Assembly (NCBI GenBank): GCA_039978075.1
Contig: JBDWCA010000006.1
Location: 121,564 to 185,563 of the forward strand
Reading direction: 5' to 3'
Length of the DNA: 64,000 bases
Source: Anderseniella sp039978075
GTDB taxonomy: Bacteria > Pseudomonadota > Alphaproteobacteria > Rhizobiales > Aestuariivirgaceae
Positions within the stretch are counted from its first letter, which is position 1. Each line of letters begins with the position of its first letter. The position numbers and the translations under genes were made by a program. A model generated the notes under the pieces. It saw nothing but the letters and a program-made list of their open reading frames with translations. It did not search any database and was not told where the DNA came from. Below, piece after piece: positions 17,806 through 27,038 of this stretch.

Positions 17806-18761
17806 ACACGCTCTGCCATGATGCACAACAGTTCAAACATCATGGTTACGCCGGCAAGTGCGGTATAGCCTGATGCATCGAACGGCGGCGACACTTCGAC
17901 CACATCCGCACCGATAATATTGAGGCCGCGCATCCGGCGTAACATGGCCTGGGCTTCCCTGGTTGTGAACCCGCCTGCCTCCGGTGTTCCGGTGCCGGGT
18001 GCAAAGGCAGGGTCCAGGCAGTCAATGTCAAATGTGACGTAGGTCTCGTCGTCGCCGACAATGTCGCGCGCCCGTTTCATGGTTTCATCGAGCCCGTCGG
18101 CAACCGCTTCCTCGATATCAATCATGGTCACACCGTGCTTCTCGCCGAATTCACGGTCCGACCAGTCATAGACGCCACCACGCAAACCAATCTGTACTGT
18201 CCGTTTGGGATCCAGCACACCTTCCTCGATGGCCCGGGCAAACGGTGTACCGTGGGTGAACTTCGAGCCGTGAAAATAGCTGTCCCAGAGATCCGAATGG
18301 GCATCAAACTGGATCATGCCGACGGGCTTGTTGCGGCCCAGTGAGCGCAGGATCGGCAGTGAGCACAGGTGGTCACCACCGGCGGACAACGGCCGGACGC
18401 CGGCTGCCACGACCTGATCGTAGAACTTTTCGATACGCGACATCGCATCCATGAGATCTGCCGGATTGACCGGCGCATCCCCGATATCGGCAACATTGGC
18501 CAGTTTGAACGGTTCAATTTTCAGGTGATGATGAACCTTCCGGATCATGGCAGATGCATCGCGCATCTGGCGTGGACCATGGCGCGGACCGGGACGATTG
18601 GTGGTTCCACCGTCCCACGGCACCCCGATCAGGCCAATATCCACCTCGCCTGCGTCTTCGAGCCTGACCTGCGGCAGGCGCATGAAGCTGGCGACACCGG
18701 CAAAGCGCGGCACTTCAAGGCCGGGAATTGGCTGGTAGAAATCATTGTTGGGTCTGGACAT
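17802..18761 (-). CDS. Agmatinase/guanidinobutyrase family ureohydrolase
   Basis: 319-residue binuclear-manganese ureohydrolase that releases urea from a guanidino compound. All metal-binding motifs are intact: GGDH (about residue 128), DAHSD (about 151) and DIDCLDPAFAPGTGTPE (about 241). Overall it fits the SpeB/GbuA branch; which guanidino substrate it uses is not decidable from sequence. AAGGAG precedes the ATG. The stop codon TAG lies inside the terminal repeat of the MITE-like element, so the insertion may have replaced the original C-terminus. A membrane-protein gene lies 33 bases upstream in the same orientation. Confidence 0.9.
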   Translation of the reverse strand: MSRPNNDFYQPIPGLEVPRFAGVASFMRLPQVRLEDAGEVDIGLIGVPWDGGTTNRPGPRHGPRQMRDASAMIRKVHHHLKIEPFKLANVADIGDAPVNPADLMDAMSRIEKFYDQVVAAGVRPLSAGGDHLCSLPILRSLGRNKPVGMIQFDAHSDLWDSYFHGSKFTHGTPFARAIEEGVLDPKRTVQIGLRGGVYDWSDREFGEKHGVTMIDIEEAVADGLDETMKRARDIVGDDETYVTFDIDCLDPAFAPGTGTPEAGGFTTREAQAMLRRMRGLNIIGADVVEVSPPFDASGYTALAGVTMMFELLCIMAERV

Positions 18762-18794
18762 GTACGAAACTCCTTCTGCGTCAGGCAGCGGAGA

Positions 18795-19172
18795 CTATCT
18801 CGCAATCAGCTTTCCGACCAGAGCTTTGCCAAGCCACCAGAACGCCAACACGTGAATGGCGGAATTCAGCCAGAACATTGGTGACGCATACAAGCCGCCG
18901 GACCAGGCATACGGCCACAGCGCAAACGGATACATGGCGAGGTCTCCGGGAATGCCGATCCAGTGCTGCACGCCGTCGCTCAGGCCGAAGCCGCGGCATG
19001 CCGTCCACGGCAACGGTTCAGGCCACAACCAACCGGCGACACATTTTGGCGGGTCGGTAAAGGCCTGTACCAGGCCGGCAAAGACACCATATGCCAGCTG
19101 CCACGCCCAGCACGCGGCTATCACGGCAAAACAGATGAAGCCGGTCCCGCGCCCTGTTGTTGCTTTTTCCAT
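18795..19172 (-). CDS. Small membrane protein upstream of ureohydrolase gene
   Basis: 125-residue protein with hydrophobic helices at about residues 13-35 and 95-120 and a central Trp/Pro/Cys-rich stretch (PPKCVAGWLWPEPLPW), probably exposed to the periplasm. I recognise no named family. The ATG at 19172 is preceded by GGGGGAAAC; the longer frame to 19253 lacks a site. Its position just upstream of the ureohydrolase, on the same strand, suggests co-transcription but gives no function. Confidence 0.68.
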   Translation of the reverse strand: MEKATTGRGTGFICFAVIAACWAWQLAYGVFAGLVQAFTDPPKCVAGWLWPEPLPWTACRGFGLSDGVQHWIGIPGDLAMYPFALWPYAWSGGLYASPMFWLNSAIHVLAFWWLGKALVGKLIAR

Positions 19173-19276
19173 TGTTTCCCCCGGATTATGGTTGCCCCGC
19201 ACAACACCTACTTGAACGCACGCGGCTGATTGGGCAAGTCTGTGCACAATCACATTTCAAGGAACTGTATCTCCCC

Positions 19277-20803
19277 ATGAATCTGGCACACTGGATCGAA
19301 CGTAATGCACTGGAACGCCCTGATGACCCCGCTGTAGGCGCGGGCAGCGAGGTCATTCTCACCCATGGTGAATTGCGTGATCGGGTCGGGAGGCTGGCAG
19401 CAGGCCTGCAAGGCCTCGGCCTGAACCGCGGTGATCGGGTCGCACTGGCCATGAAGAACGTACCTGAATATTTCGAGGTGCTGTTTGCGATCTGGCATGC
19501 AGGCCTGGCGGCGGTTCCGATGAATGCCAAGCTGCATGCCTCGGAATTCACCTACATTCTGGAGAACTCGGGCTGCAAGGCCTGCTTCGTCACCCCTGCC
19601 CTGGGCGAAACCATCATCGCAAAGAAGGCGCAAGGCGTCGAACACGTCATCGATGTCACGTCCGAAGCTTATGCGGATCTGCTGAGCAGCGAGCCGGTGA
19701 ACATCAGCTTCATCGAACCGGATGAGCTGGCCTGGCTGTTCTACACCTCCGGCACGACAGGCAGGCCCAAGGGCGCCATGCTGTCCCACCGCAACCTTGT
19801 TGCCATGACGCTGAACTATTTTGTCGACTTCGACCGGGTCATGCCGGAAGACTGCATTATTCATCCTGCACCTTTGAGCCATGGTTCGGGCATGTGGATG
19901 TTTCCGCATGTGTGTGCCGGCGCCTGCAATATCGTGCCCCGGTCAGGCGGGTTTGACCCGGCGGAGATTTTTGATCTTCTTGGCCACTGGAACAGTGTAT
20001 CGATGTTTGCTGCCCCGACCATGGTACGACGCCTGACGACATGGGCAGGCGATGCCGATGTGAGCAACCTCAAGCTGATCATCTATGGTGGTGCGCCGAT
20101 GTATGTCGAAGACTGCATTGCAGCGCTCGATCGCTTCGGCCCGAAACTGGCACAGCTTTACGGACAGGGCGAAAGCCCGATGACCATCACCCATCTGTCA
20201 CGCGAAGATATCGCCAAGCGCAATCATCCGAAATGGCGGCACCGGCTCGGGTCGGCAGGGGTGGCAGACGCCTGCGTACATGTGCGTGTGGTTGACGAGG
20301 ACGGCGCTGAAGTTCCCGTTGGCGAGAAGGGGGAAATTGTCTGCCGGGGAGATTCGGTGATGCTGGGCTATTGGAACAATCCCGAGGCTACCGCATCAGC
20401 GCTTCGCGATGGCTGGTTGTGGACAGGTGATGTCGGCGTGTTCGATGAAGATGGCTACCTGACCCTCACCGACCGGTCGAAGGACCTGATCATCTCAGGC
20501 GGCACCAATGTCTATCCGCGCGAGATAGAAGAAGTCTTGTTGCAGATGCCGGAACTGGCTGAAGCTTGCGTTATCGGCAGGCCGCACCCGGACTGGGGCG
20601 AGGTTGTCATTGCCTATCTGGTCCGCGAGAACGGCAGGGATTTGAACGACAGGGAAGTCGATGCCTACTGCCTGGCCAACATGGCGCGTTTCAAGCGGCC
20701 CAAGGCCTACCGGTTTGTTGATGTGCTGCCAAAGAGCAACTATGGCAAGATACTGAAAACCGAAGTCCGTGAAATCGAAAAAACCCATGATTGGACAGAC
20801 TGA
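19277..20803 (+). CDS. AMP-dependent acyl-CoA ligase
   Basis: 508-residue ANL-superfamily ligase (long-chain fatty acid or aryl-CoA type). Motifs in order: LFYTSGTTGRPKGAMLSH (P-loop), YGQGESPM (adenine contact), WTGDVG, the hinge LTDRSKDLIISGGTNVYPREIEE, and a C-terminal NYGKILK with the catalytic lysine. I used the ATG at 19277, where family similarity starts; an upstream in-frame start adds 40 unlike residues. Its stop overlaps the start of the VOC gene (TGATG), so the two are co-translated. It probably activates a carboxylic acid in the nitrogen-compound catabolic region. Confidence 0.9.
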   Translation: MNLAHWIERNALERPDDPAVGAGSEVILTHGELRDRVGRLAAGLQGLGLNRGDRVALAMKNVPEYFEVLFAIWHAGLAAVPMNAKLHASEFTYILENSGCKACFVTPALGETIIAKKAQGVEHVIDVTSEAYADLLSSEPVNISFIEPDELAWLFYTSGTTGRPKGAMLSHRNLVAMTLNYFVDFDRVMPEDCIIHPAPLSHGSGMWMFPHVCAGACNIVPRSGGFDPAEIFDLLGHWNSVSMFAAPTMVRRLTTWAGDADVSNLKLIIYGGAPMYVEDCIAALDRFGPKLAQLYGQGESPMTITHLSREDIAKRNHPKWRHRLGSAGVADACVHVRVVDEDGAEVPVGEKGEIVCRGDSVMLGYWNNPEATASALRDGWLWTGDVGVFDEDGYLTLTDRSKDLIISGGTNVYPREIEEVLLQMPELAEACVIGRPHPDWGEVVIAYLVRENGRDLNDREVDAYCLANMARFKRPKAYRFVDVLPKSNYGKILKTEVREIEKTHDWTD

Positions 20804-21360
20804 TGGCCGTTATCCAGACGCAAGGCGTCCACCACATCACGCTGAACGGAGCCGACCGGCAGACCTCAATTGATTTCTGGGAAGGCATTCTCGGCATGCC
20901 TTTCGTGTTTGAACAGCCCAATCTCGATGCGCCTGACACCAATCACCTGTATTTCGACCCGGGCGATGGCAGGCTGATAACCATATTCACCAATGAGGAC
21001 TGGGAGGCTGATGCCAGCCCCAACCCGAACGGCATCGGCAACCTGCATCACCTGGCATTCATCGTGTCACGCGCCACCTATACCCAGGCAGCCGAACGCC
21101 TGGAAGCCGACGGCTTTGCCAATTCAGGCGATGTGGACCGCGGTTTCATGGACTCTTTGTATTTCCGCGATCCGCTGGGTCAGCTCATGGAACTGGCGTG
21201 TTACAAGTTCGATCCGCCACACGGGTTTACCCATGCAGACGTGTTGCATCAGGCGCACAAGATCCGTGTCGAGGCCGACGATTACAACATCGCCGACAAA
21301 CACATCGCCGATGCCCTTCTGGTGCTGGTGCAGAAGTCCACCGGGACGCTGAGTGATTAG
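20803..21360 (+). CDS. VOC-family (glyoxalase/dioxygenase fold) protein
   Basis: 185-residue protein of the vicinal oxygen chelate superfamily with two beta-alpha-beta-beta-beta modules. Likely metal ligands are the His in GVHHITLNG (near residue 8), the His in GNLHHLAFIV (near residue 79) and the Glu in PLGQLMELACYK (near residue 126), the arrangement of metal-dependent VOC enzymes. It is coupled to the upstream acyl-CoA ligase gene by a one-base overlap. Its 3' end has a diverged duplicate at 25235-25321, on the far side of an accessory insert. Confidence 0.87.
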   Translation: MAVIQTQGVHHITLNGADRQTSIDFWEGILGMPFVFEQPNLDAPDTNHLYFDPGDGRLITIFTNEDWEADASPNPNGIGNLHHLAFIVSRATYTQAAERLEADGFANSGDVDRGFMDSLYFRDPLGQLMELACYKFDPPHGFTHADVLHQAHKIRVEADDYNIADKHIADALLVLVQKSTGTLSD

Positions 21361-21950
21361 AGACACGGCTTACGCGCACGAGGCAAATTGGAACTCTGCC
21401 AATTTTTTGGACCTCCGTTTATGAGGACCAGTGCGGACGCCGTTTGCCGCTGCAATCAGGTCCACCCAAGGCCATCGGTGGAAGTGCACTCCAGCTCGGC
21501 TAAGGGTCTCCTGTGCGAACAAAGCTACTAGAGAGGTTCCACGCATTTGTTCCATTTGCGTCGCTTTCTGAAGCAGCAGGACTGTGCCACATGCAGTCGT
21601 TGGCACAGGCTTAAATCAACGGTCAGAAAGTGTTCACCAGCCAAATTCCAGGCATCGAGAAAAGGGCGGTCTGGATCTCAGCAACGCCGATACCGCACCA
21701 CATGATAGTCAACGCGGGCAACATCTAAAAGTACAGGATGTCATATTTCGAGCAATGTCGGGCAATAGAGTTGCTCCGGATGTTTCAAGTTCCGAAGATC
21801 AACTTCCATGGAGTGTTCTATAATTCGTTCAATGTTTGTCGAAAAGGCCAGCATTAGAAGGACTTTCTATTCATAGGCCCGACATCGGCTCTGAGTAACA
21901 TTCCTGCTCATGGAACTCGCTTCAAAACAGGCAGAAAGCGGACTAGTGCA
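21361..21950. other. 590-base gene-free stretch at left edge of accessory insert
   Basis: No convincing coding region is present. Two short open frames (21370-21606 minus, 21584-21823 plus) lack ribosome-binding sites and recognisable motifs. The base composition drifts toward AT compared with the VOC gene. It may hold decayed coding DNA and the promoter of the RTX-protein gene. Confidence 0.5.
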
Positions 21951-24431
21951 ATGAATATTACCAGCAAGATGACAGATTGTAGTTTTGCAAAGTCACGGGC
22001 AGCGACTGGACAACCTAAATCTATTACCTCTTTTTTTGCAGCGTGTGCCCTGGCTTCGCTTTTCATTCCCATTTTTGCGCCAGTTCCAACTTATTCATTT
22101 GCGGGAATATCGGATAACGTCGCTTGTGCGAATTTCATTGAGACACCGCAGGGATTCGCACGTCATCGCGATGGTGTAGTTACCTATCGCATCTCCCAGA
22201 ATTTCAAAGCGAGGTATCCTGATGTATTCTCGCAATACCTTGTGCGCGACACTGCGCGGTGGTGGCAGGACTATATTAGTGGCTTTCTCTGGTCTGACGA
22301 TATTTCGTCACGGTTCAGTTACTACCGAAAAGATACCAGCGAGCCGGTCTATGAGTTGAAGAGCATCCTTGCCCATGAGTTTGGACACGCGATGGGCATG
22401 CAACACAGCGACGCTTGCTTTTACAACACCAACGACAATACCGGAGCGCCCTGGAATTCCAATTTCAGGACTGCGGGCGGCGGAGCATTTTCCATCGAAC
22501 CAACGCTTGGCCCAGAAATCTTGAACGAAGTTCCTACAGCGTCATCACCAGGGCAAAAGGCCGAAGGTCAAATTGATGGCTACTTCCGAACTCCTGGTCG
22601 CGATGCATTCGAATTCATGAACAGTGCATATCCATTTCAATCGTTGAGTTTAATGGAGGTACAGTCTGGCACACCGGATATACTGGTTGACTCTACTGAT
22701 GCAGCTCCAGCGGGAGGGCAAACTTCGTATCCCGGCGGCTTCACGAACATTGTGCCTGGCAGCGACGCCGACGGCTGGTTCTTTGACGGCATCAACATTT
22801 GGGTCGGCAACAATATCGGCATGAAAAACCGTTCCGAAGCCTGGATGATTGAAAATTTCACAGGCTTCGAACTGCGCCAGATCACCTTGCGGGTTAATGG
22901 AACGAGCACTCGCCGCGCTATATCAGAAACCGCACCACCGTTTTTCACCAATTTCGGAGTTGGACTGACGTCCTCTCCAGAGCAGTTGATCTTCAGCTGG
23001 AGCACGCCCCCTGGCGGTCCATGGCCTCCAACCGCATCGGGCTTGCTTACGCTAGACATCGACGTGCACGACTGGACCGTGGAAGAGGCATTGATCTGGG
23101 CAAACTCAAACCAGGCCTTCCCTCTATTGGTCTCGACATTCGTAGCACAGAAACCATGGGGCTTGGCTTCACCCAACGATGTTCCACCGGGCCTCGCCCC
23201 CAAATTCAACGTCGCCGCAAACGTTCTGTCAGAACCAACACCCGTGCCGGACAGCATCGAATTGATCCCACCCATTACCAAGCCGAACCCAACCGGGGTC
23301 CGCAGCTTCACAGCTATGCTTCCTGCTCTCGACGACACGGAAATCGAACGTTTCGAGCTTTTGCCTATCGACTGGGCGCAAGCAGAGCTTCTCGTTCACC
23401 TGTCGCCTGATCAGCGAAACCGGATTTTGGCGCAGCGATTTGATAGCGAGCGAGATGGCATCGTTGATCTGGCCTATGGTATGGACAAAAAGAAAACCGG
23501 TAAGGCGACGCCCGCCAGTTTGGGATTTCTTCCTGATCCCAACCATAAAATCCGATCCGGCAATGATGGCACTGAATCGAGACATCACGTGCGGCTTTCC
23601 AGGAAAGTTGAGATCTCCCTCTCGGACAAGCAAACCTACGCTGTACGGCTCATCGCAGCCAACAAGCATGCCCGGGTAACATCTATATCAATCCCCGAAC
23701 ACACCACTTACCAGGGCACTCGGATGGCTCGCTGCGAGTCTGCCAGCGACGTTGCCTCCTGTTGTCCGGTCGAGATGGGGCGGCCCGCCATCCGAATCGC
23801 GGGCCGCGCCTCGACAGGCAGGTCGTGGCACTGGAGCGCAGGTAGTCTTGTTGCGCCCCGTTGCATCGTCGGGAATGATCGCGACGACTGGATTCAGCTC
23901 AGTGGAAAGGTCCCTCATTTCCTGGCAAGCGGTGCCGGGAATGACTGGGTTCATGCATCAAAGGCTGGGTCAGTCGTTTTACTGGGCCCCGGAAACGATG
24001 CATTCAGCGCCACAAAGGAAGCGGTCGCGCATGTCAGGGGAGGTGATGGAGACGATCGGATATCAACTTCGAATGTAAACGATCAAATTGAAGGCGGTAA
24101 AGGCAACGATGTGGTTCTAGCCCATGCAGGCAATGACCTCGTATTGGCGGGTCCTGGAGACGATTTCATAGATGCCGGCCCCGGGAACGACCGGATTTAC
24201 CCTGGCTCGGGCAAGGATTACGTCATTGCAGGCCCCGGCAATGATCGCGTGATCTATTCCCATATCTGCGAGTTGCGCAAGAACGCAGTACTGCTGGGTG
24301 GCGAGGGAAGGGATGTGCTTATCCTCCCGGTGTCCAAGGAAATTGCAGAGAATTTGGGCTTAAAATACTATGGTTTCGAACGGGTGATCGAAAATGCTGC
24401 ACGCGCATCCATGTTTTCGGATTGCGAGTGA
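21951..24431 (+). CDS. Secreted metzincin-type protein with C-terminal RTX repeats
   Basis: 826-residue exported protein. A hydrophobic segment at about residues 24-50 could be a signal or anchor. A metzincin zinc site HEFGHAMGMQHSD (about residue 143) follows, of the matrixin type with three His and the adjacent Asp. The middle (about 200-480) is of unknown fold. Residues about 640-790 carry calcium-binding RTX nonapeptide repeats (GxGNDxxx pattern, such as GPGDDFIDAGPGNDRIYPGSGKD), ending in a short C-terminal block. RTX proteins usually leave by type I secretion, but no T1SS genes are adjacent. Codon use is less GC-biased than neighbours, which suggests transfer. Confidence 0.78.
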   Translation: MNITSKMTDCSFAKSRAATGQPKSITSFFAACALASLFIPIFAPVPTYSFAGISDNVACANFIETPQGFARHRDGVVTYRISQNFKARYPDVFSQYLVRDTARWWQDYISGFLWSDDISSRFSYYRKDTSEPVYELKSILAHEFGHAMGMQHSDACFYNTNDNTGAPWNSNFRTAGGGAFSIEPTLGPEILNEVPTASSPGQKAEGQIDGYFRTPGRDAFEFMNSAYPFQSLSLMEVQSGTPDILVDSTDAAPAGGQTSYPGGFTNIVPGSDADGWFFDGINIWVGNNIGMKNRSEAWMIENFTGFELRQITLRVNGTSTRRAISETAPPFFTNFGVGLTSSPEQLIFSWSTPPGGPWPPTASGLLTLDIDVHDWTVEEALIWANSNQAFPLLVSTFVAQKPWGLASPNDVPPGLAPKFNVAANVLSEPTPVPDSIELIPPITKPNPTGVRSFTAMLPALDDTEIERFELLPIDWAQAELLVHLSPDQRNRILAQRFDSERDGIVDLAYGMDKKKTGKATPASLGFLPDPNHKIRSGNDGTESRHHVRLSRKVEISLSDKQTYAVRLIAANKHARVTSISIPEHTTYQGTRMARCESASDVASCCPVEMGRPAIRIAGRASTGRSWHWSAGSLVAPRCIVGNDRDDWIQLSGKVPHFLASGAGNDWVHASKAGSVVLLGPGNDAFSATKEAVAHVRGGDGDDRISTSNVNDQIEGGKGNDVVLAHAGNDLVLAGPGDDFIDAGPGNDRIYPGSGKDYVIAGPGNDRVIYSHICELRKNAVLLGGEGRDVLILPVSKEIAENLGLKYYGFERVIENAARASMFSDCE

Positions 24432-24809
24432 CGGTCTCACTCAATGGTTTCATTTCGACCCCCACTTTGGTCCTTCAGTGCAGGGGTAATCGGGTCGCTC
24501 CGGAATTGCTCCATTCTGAACCCAACAAAAGCGCCATCATTGGCGTTTGGAAATCTATCGCTCCGGGTCAGACATATTGTGATATCTGCAGTAGAAAATG
24601 CCACTTATCGAAATGCAGGTTATTTCAATAATGTCCCGAACCACAAGTTGTCGGTTGGAACTGACTGCTACCCGCCATCACGTCGAGCAAGTTCTTTGTC
24701 CACCGATTCCGCCAACAAAGGCGCTCGTCCGCAGGTGATGATCGGGCAAGCGCCTTCGGCGCAGCGACTTATAGCAATCGCCATGGTGGAAAGGCAATAA
24801 ATCGGGACC
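24432..24809. other. 378-base gene-free stretch
   Basis: Nothing recognisable as a gene is present. Short open frames lack start signals and family motifs. It lies between the RTX-protein stop and the 3' end of the small orphan gene, so it should contain the transcription ends of both. Confidence 0.45.
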
Positions 24810-25055
24810 CTAGGACTCTTCTTCTCCAATTTGTTCGGCTGACGTAGTAATCCACTTGTTGCCGTTTTGATTTTCAACATAGTAAACTGGCTTCTCATTG
24901 CGTAATAAATCTGAAATGTATACGGCGTCTTCTTTTGGCGGAAGCCAATTGACGTTTTGCCAATTTCCATCAATTTGATAATGAAATATAATCCACGGCC
25001 TATCTTGATCCAAATCATACCTTAGAACATAATTTTTGATCATGTGTACGGCCAT
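24810..25055 (-). CDS. Small orphan protein in AT-rich island
   Basis: 81-residue acidic protein rich in Trp, Tyr and Asn (DRPWIIFHYQIDGNWQNVNW is typical), probably a small beta-rich domain. A strong ribosome-binding site (AAGGAG, eight bases before the ATG) supports translation. Base composition is clearly lower in GC than the rest of the window, and the 150 bases upstream are extremely AT-rich. I recognise no family; it is a candidate horizontally acquired cargo gene. Confidence 0.65.
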   Translation of the reverse strand: MAVHMIKNYVLRYDLDQDRPWIIFHYQIDGNWQNVNWLPPKEDAVYISDLLRNEKPVYYVENQNGNKWITTSAEQIGEEES

Positions 25056-25234
25056 AACATCACTCCTTACTGATTTTTAATTGTTGTTTTATTATTTTTC
25101 GCATTATTAAACATAGTTTTTGTTTAATATTAGAATATATATGCGAATTTAGATTATATTTAAAATTGAATTTAAGTAACAGTCTGTGACAAACACCACA
25201 TATATGCCGGAATTTGTTGACCGAACAATTGACT
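25056..25234. other. AT-rich intergenic segment
   Basis: Long A/T runs (for example around 25075-25180) in a GC-rich genome. This probably contains the promoter of the leftward orphan gene and marks the right part of the accessory insert. No gene is seen. Confidence 0.55.
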
Positions 25235-25321
25235 GGATTTCAGCATGCAGATGCCGATAAAGACATTGACGATGCACTTTTGGTACTGGTGCAGAAATCA
25301 GCCGGGATGCTGAGTGATTAG
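25235..25321 (+). pseudogene. Remnant of a VOC gene 3' end
   Basis: The last 22 codons (25253-25321) encode a tail that matches the C-terminus of the VOC protein at 20803-21360 in 18 of 22 residues, with 58 of 69 bases identical including the stop codon. Just upstream, GFQHAD resembles GFTHAD of the VOC protein, but the 17 residues between the two blocks are missing. There is no start and no upstream domain, so this is a broken copy. It lies 15 bases before the second ureohydrolase gene. Confidence 0.7.
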
Positions 25322-25336
25322 GATAAGGGCGGTAGT

Positions 25337-26302
25337 ATGAAACATGACCTCACCAAGGCGCCTCCCGGGTCCGAGAACAGTTTTCTGGGCTTCCCCCTGG
25401 CTCTCGATCTGGACAAACTTGACGCAGATATTGCAATTCTGGGCGTTCCCTTCGGCCTGCCATATGTTGTGGGCGACCTTGCAAATGATCAAAGCCGCGC
25501 GCCCGATGCCATTCGTCAGAATGCGCAGGATGCTGCCTGGGAAGAGCCCCGCACCCGCGTTCATTTCGACTGGGACCTTGGCGGTCCGCTACTGGACAAT
25601 CGCCCGGTGAAAGTCGTTGATTGCGGCAATGTCACTGCAGATAAATTCGATCCATATGAACACTACCGGCGCGCGCAAGCCGCAGCTGAGAAGATATTCG
25701 AAGCCGGCGCAACGCTGATCACGCTTGGCGGGGATCATGGTATTCCGATCCCGATAATGCGTGCATTGCCCAAGAACGAGAAAGTGACCCTGGTCCAGGT
25801 CGACGCCCATATGGACTGGCGCGACAGTGTGAGCGGTGTTCGAGATGGGTATTCCAGCGGAATACGGCGTGCATCCGAAATGGACTGGATCGGTGACATT
25901 GTGCAGATCGGACTGCGTGGTGTTGGCAGTGCCAGAAGCGAAGATGTCGAGGCCGCAAGATCTTATGGTGCGACGCTTATCTCAGCCTACGAAATGCACG
26001 ATATTGGCATCGGGGCCGTACTTGACCAGATTCCCGGTAACGGACCGTACTACCTCACTGTTGATGCCGATGGCCTGGACCCGACGATCATGCCGGCGGT
26101 GAACGCACCAACTCCCGGTGGTCTGACATGGATACAAATCCACAAGCTGATTCACGGGCTGGTAAACAAGGGCCGCGTCCTGGGGATGGATCTTGTCGAG
26201 ATTTCGCCTGCCTATGAAGACGGCAACAAGACCCTGGTACATGCCGAACGGCTGATCTGTAACTTCATTGGTGCAACGGTTCGCGCCGGGTATTATGACT
26301 GA
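25337..26302 (+). CDS. Second ureohydrolase (agmatinase/arginase family)
   Basis: 321-residue member of the arginase/agmatinase superfamily. Motifs LGGDHGIPIP, VDAHMDW and VDADGLDPTIMP supply the binuclear manganese site. The DADGLDP form differs from the DIDCLDP of the first ureohydrolase in this window, so the two are distant paralogues and probably use different guanidino substrates. AAGGGCGG precedes the ATG. Its upstream neighbour is the VOC remnant, which suggests it once followed a VOC gene directly. It converges with a TetR-family gene. Confidence 0.87.
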   Translation: MKHDLTKAPPGSENSFLGFPLALDLDKLDADIAILGVPFGLPYVVGDLANDQSRAPDAIRQNAQDAAWEEPRTRVHFDWDLGGPLLDNRPVKVVDCGNVTADKFDPYEHYRRAQAAAEKIFEAGATLITLGGDHGIPIPIMRALPKNEKVTLVQVDAHMDWRDSVSGVRDGYSSGIRRASEMDWIGDIVQIGLRGVGSARSEDVEAARSYGATLISAYEMHDIGIGAVLDQIPGNGPYYLTVDADGLDPTIMPAVNAPTPGGLTWIQIHKLIHGLVNKGRVLGMDLVEISPAYEDGNKTLVHAERLICNFIGATVRAGYYD

Positions 26303-26327
26303 CATCACTCAGATTTTGATTGCGCGG

Positions 26328-26945
26328 CTATGAACCCAGACCCTGGCCGGCCTTCAGCAGCAACTTACAATGACCCAGCGCGCCTGCCGCACGACGGTCT
26401 ATCTCTGACTGCTTCATGGCGGGCACAGCGCCCAACACACGCCTGATCTGCAGGTCGCCGACCAGCAGGTCCAGATAAAGCCCCACCGCCTGGGCGGCAT
26501 CGTCAAAGCCAAGAAGGCCGACGTCACGTGCTTTCAGAAAGACGTCCGCTATCAGCGGCGCGACCGCTCCCCTGCCGGCCTGTGTCAATTCCCGCGCCAG
26601 TTCACCGGACGGGTCTGCTGCGGCAGCACGGTTCAACGTAATGGCCTTGTCACTGATCAGCAGTCCCAGCAACAACGGGCCAAGGGCATTCAGGGTCGCT
26701 TCCGGTGGCCGTTCCTGCGCCAGATCGTTTTCCAGCAATGCTTTCACCTCACCTGCATTCGCTTCAACAAGAGACCTGAACAGGCCCTGTTTGTTGCCAT
26801 ACCAGTTATACAGCGTTTCGTTGGAGGCTTTGGCCCGCTTTGCCACACTGAGCATTGACGTTGCCAGGTAGCCCTTCTCTGCCAACAGCTCCAAAGCAGC
26901 CGCTTCGATGCGACTTTTACGCGCCGCCTTGTTTTCATCCCGCAT
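26328..26945 (-). CDS. TetR/AcrR-family transcriptional regulator
   Basis: 205-residue repressor. The N-terminal helix-turn-helix (about residues 10-55) shows AALELLAEKGYLATSMLSVAKRAKASNETLYNWYGNKQGLF, in pieces typical of TetR; the C-terminal domain (about 80-190) resembles the TetR_C class with an RAAAADPSGELA block. The ATG at 26945 has GGAG nine bases upstream. The gene is divergent from a small membrane-protein gene, and the shared intergenic space carries a clear inverted repeat, so it probably represses that gene and itself. Ligand unknown. Confidence 0.88.
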   Translation of the reverse strand: MRDENKAARKSRIEAAALELLAEKGYLATSMLSVAKRAKASNETLYNWYGNKQGLFRSLVEANAGEVKALLENDLAQERPPEATLNALGPLLLGLLISDKAITLNRAAAADPSGELARELTQAGRGAVAPLIADVFLKARDVGLLGFDDAAQAVGLYLDLLVGDLQIRRVLGAVPAMKQSEIDRRAAGALGHCKLLLKAGQGLGS

Positions 26946-26974
26946 CAATCACATCTCCAATAACTATTGACAAT

Positions 26975-27023
26975 AAACGTACACATTGTTACGGATAATG
27001 CAACCGTACATATAATTACGTTT
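26975..27023. promoter_or_regulatory. Putative TetR operator over a promoter
   Basis: Two 20-base arms in inverted orientation, 26975-26994 and 27004-27023, both beginning AAACGTA and ending TACGG when read inward. TATAAT at 27011-27016 with TTGTTA at 26986-26991 (19-base spacing) would be a rightward promoter. Both elements lie within the arms, so a bound repressor would block it. Confidence 0.6.
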
Positions 27024-27038
27024 ATGGAAACCAGCATA

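Noticed and set aside
21584..21823. Short plus-strand open frame, and a similar phrase (GNRVAP) in another short frame near 24490.
   Set aside because: The similarity is about seven residues, neither frame has a ribosome-binding site, and a transposase or repeat could not be recognised.
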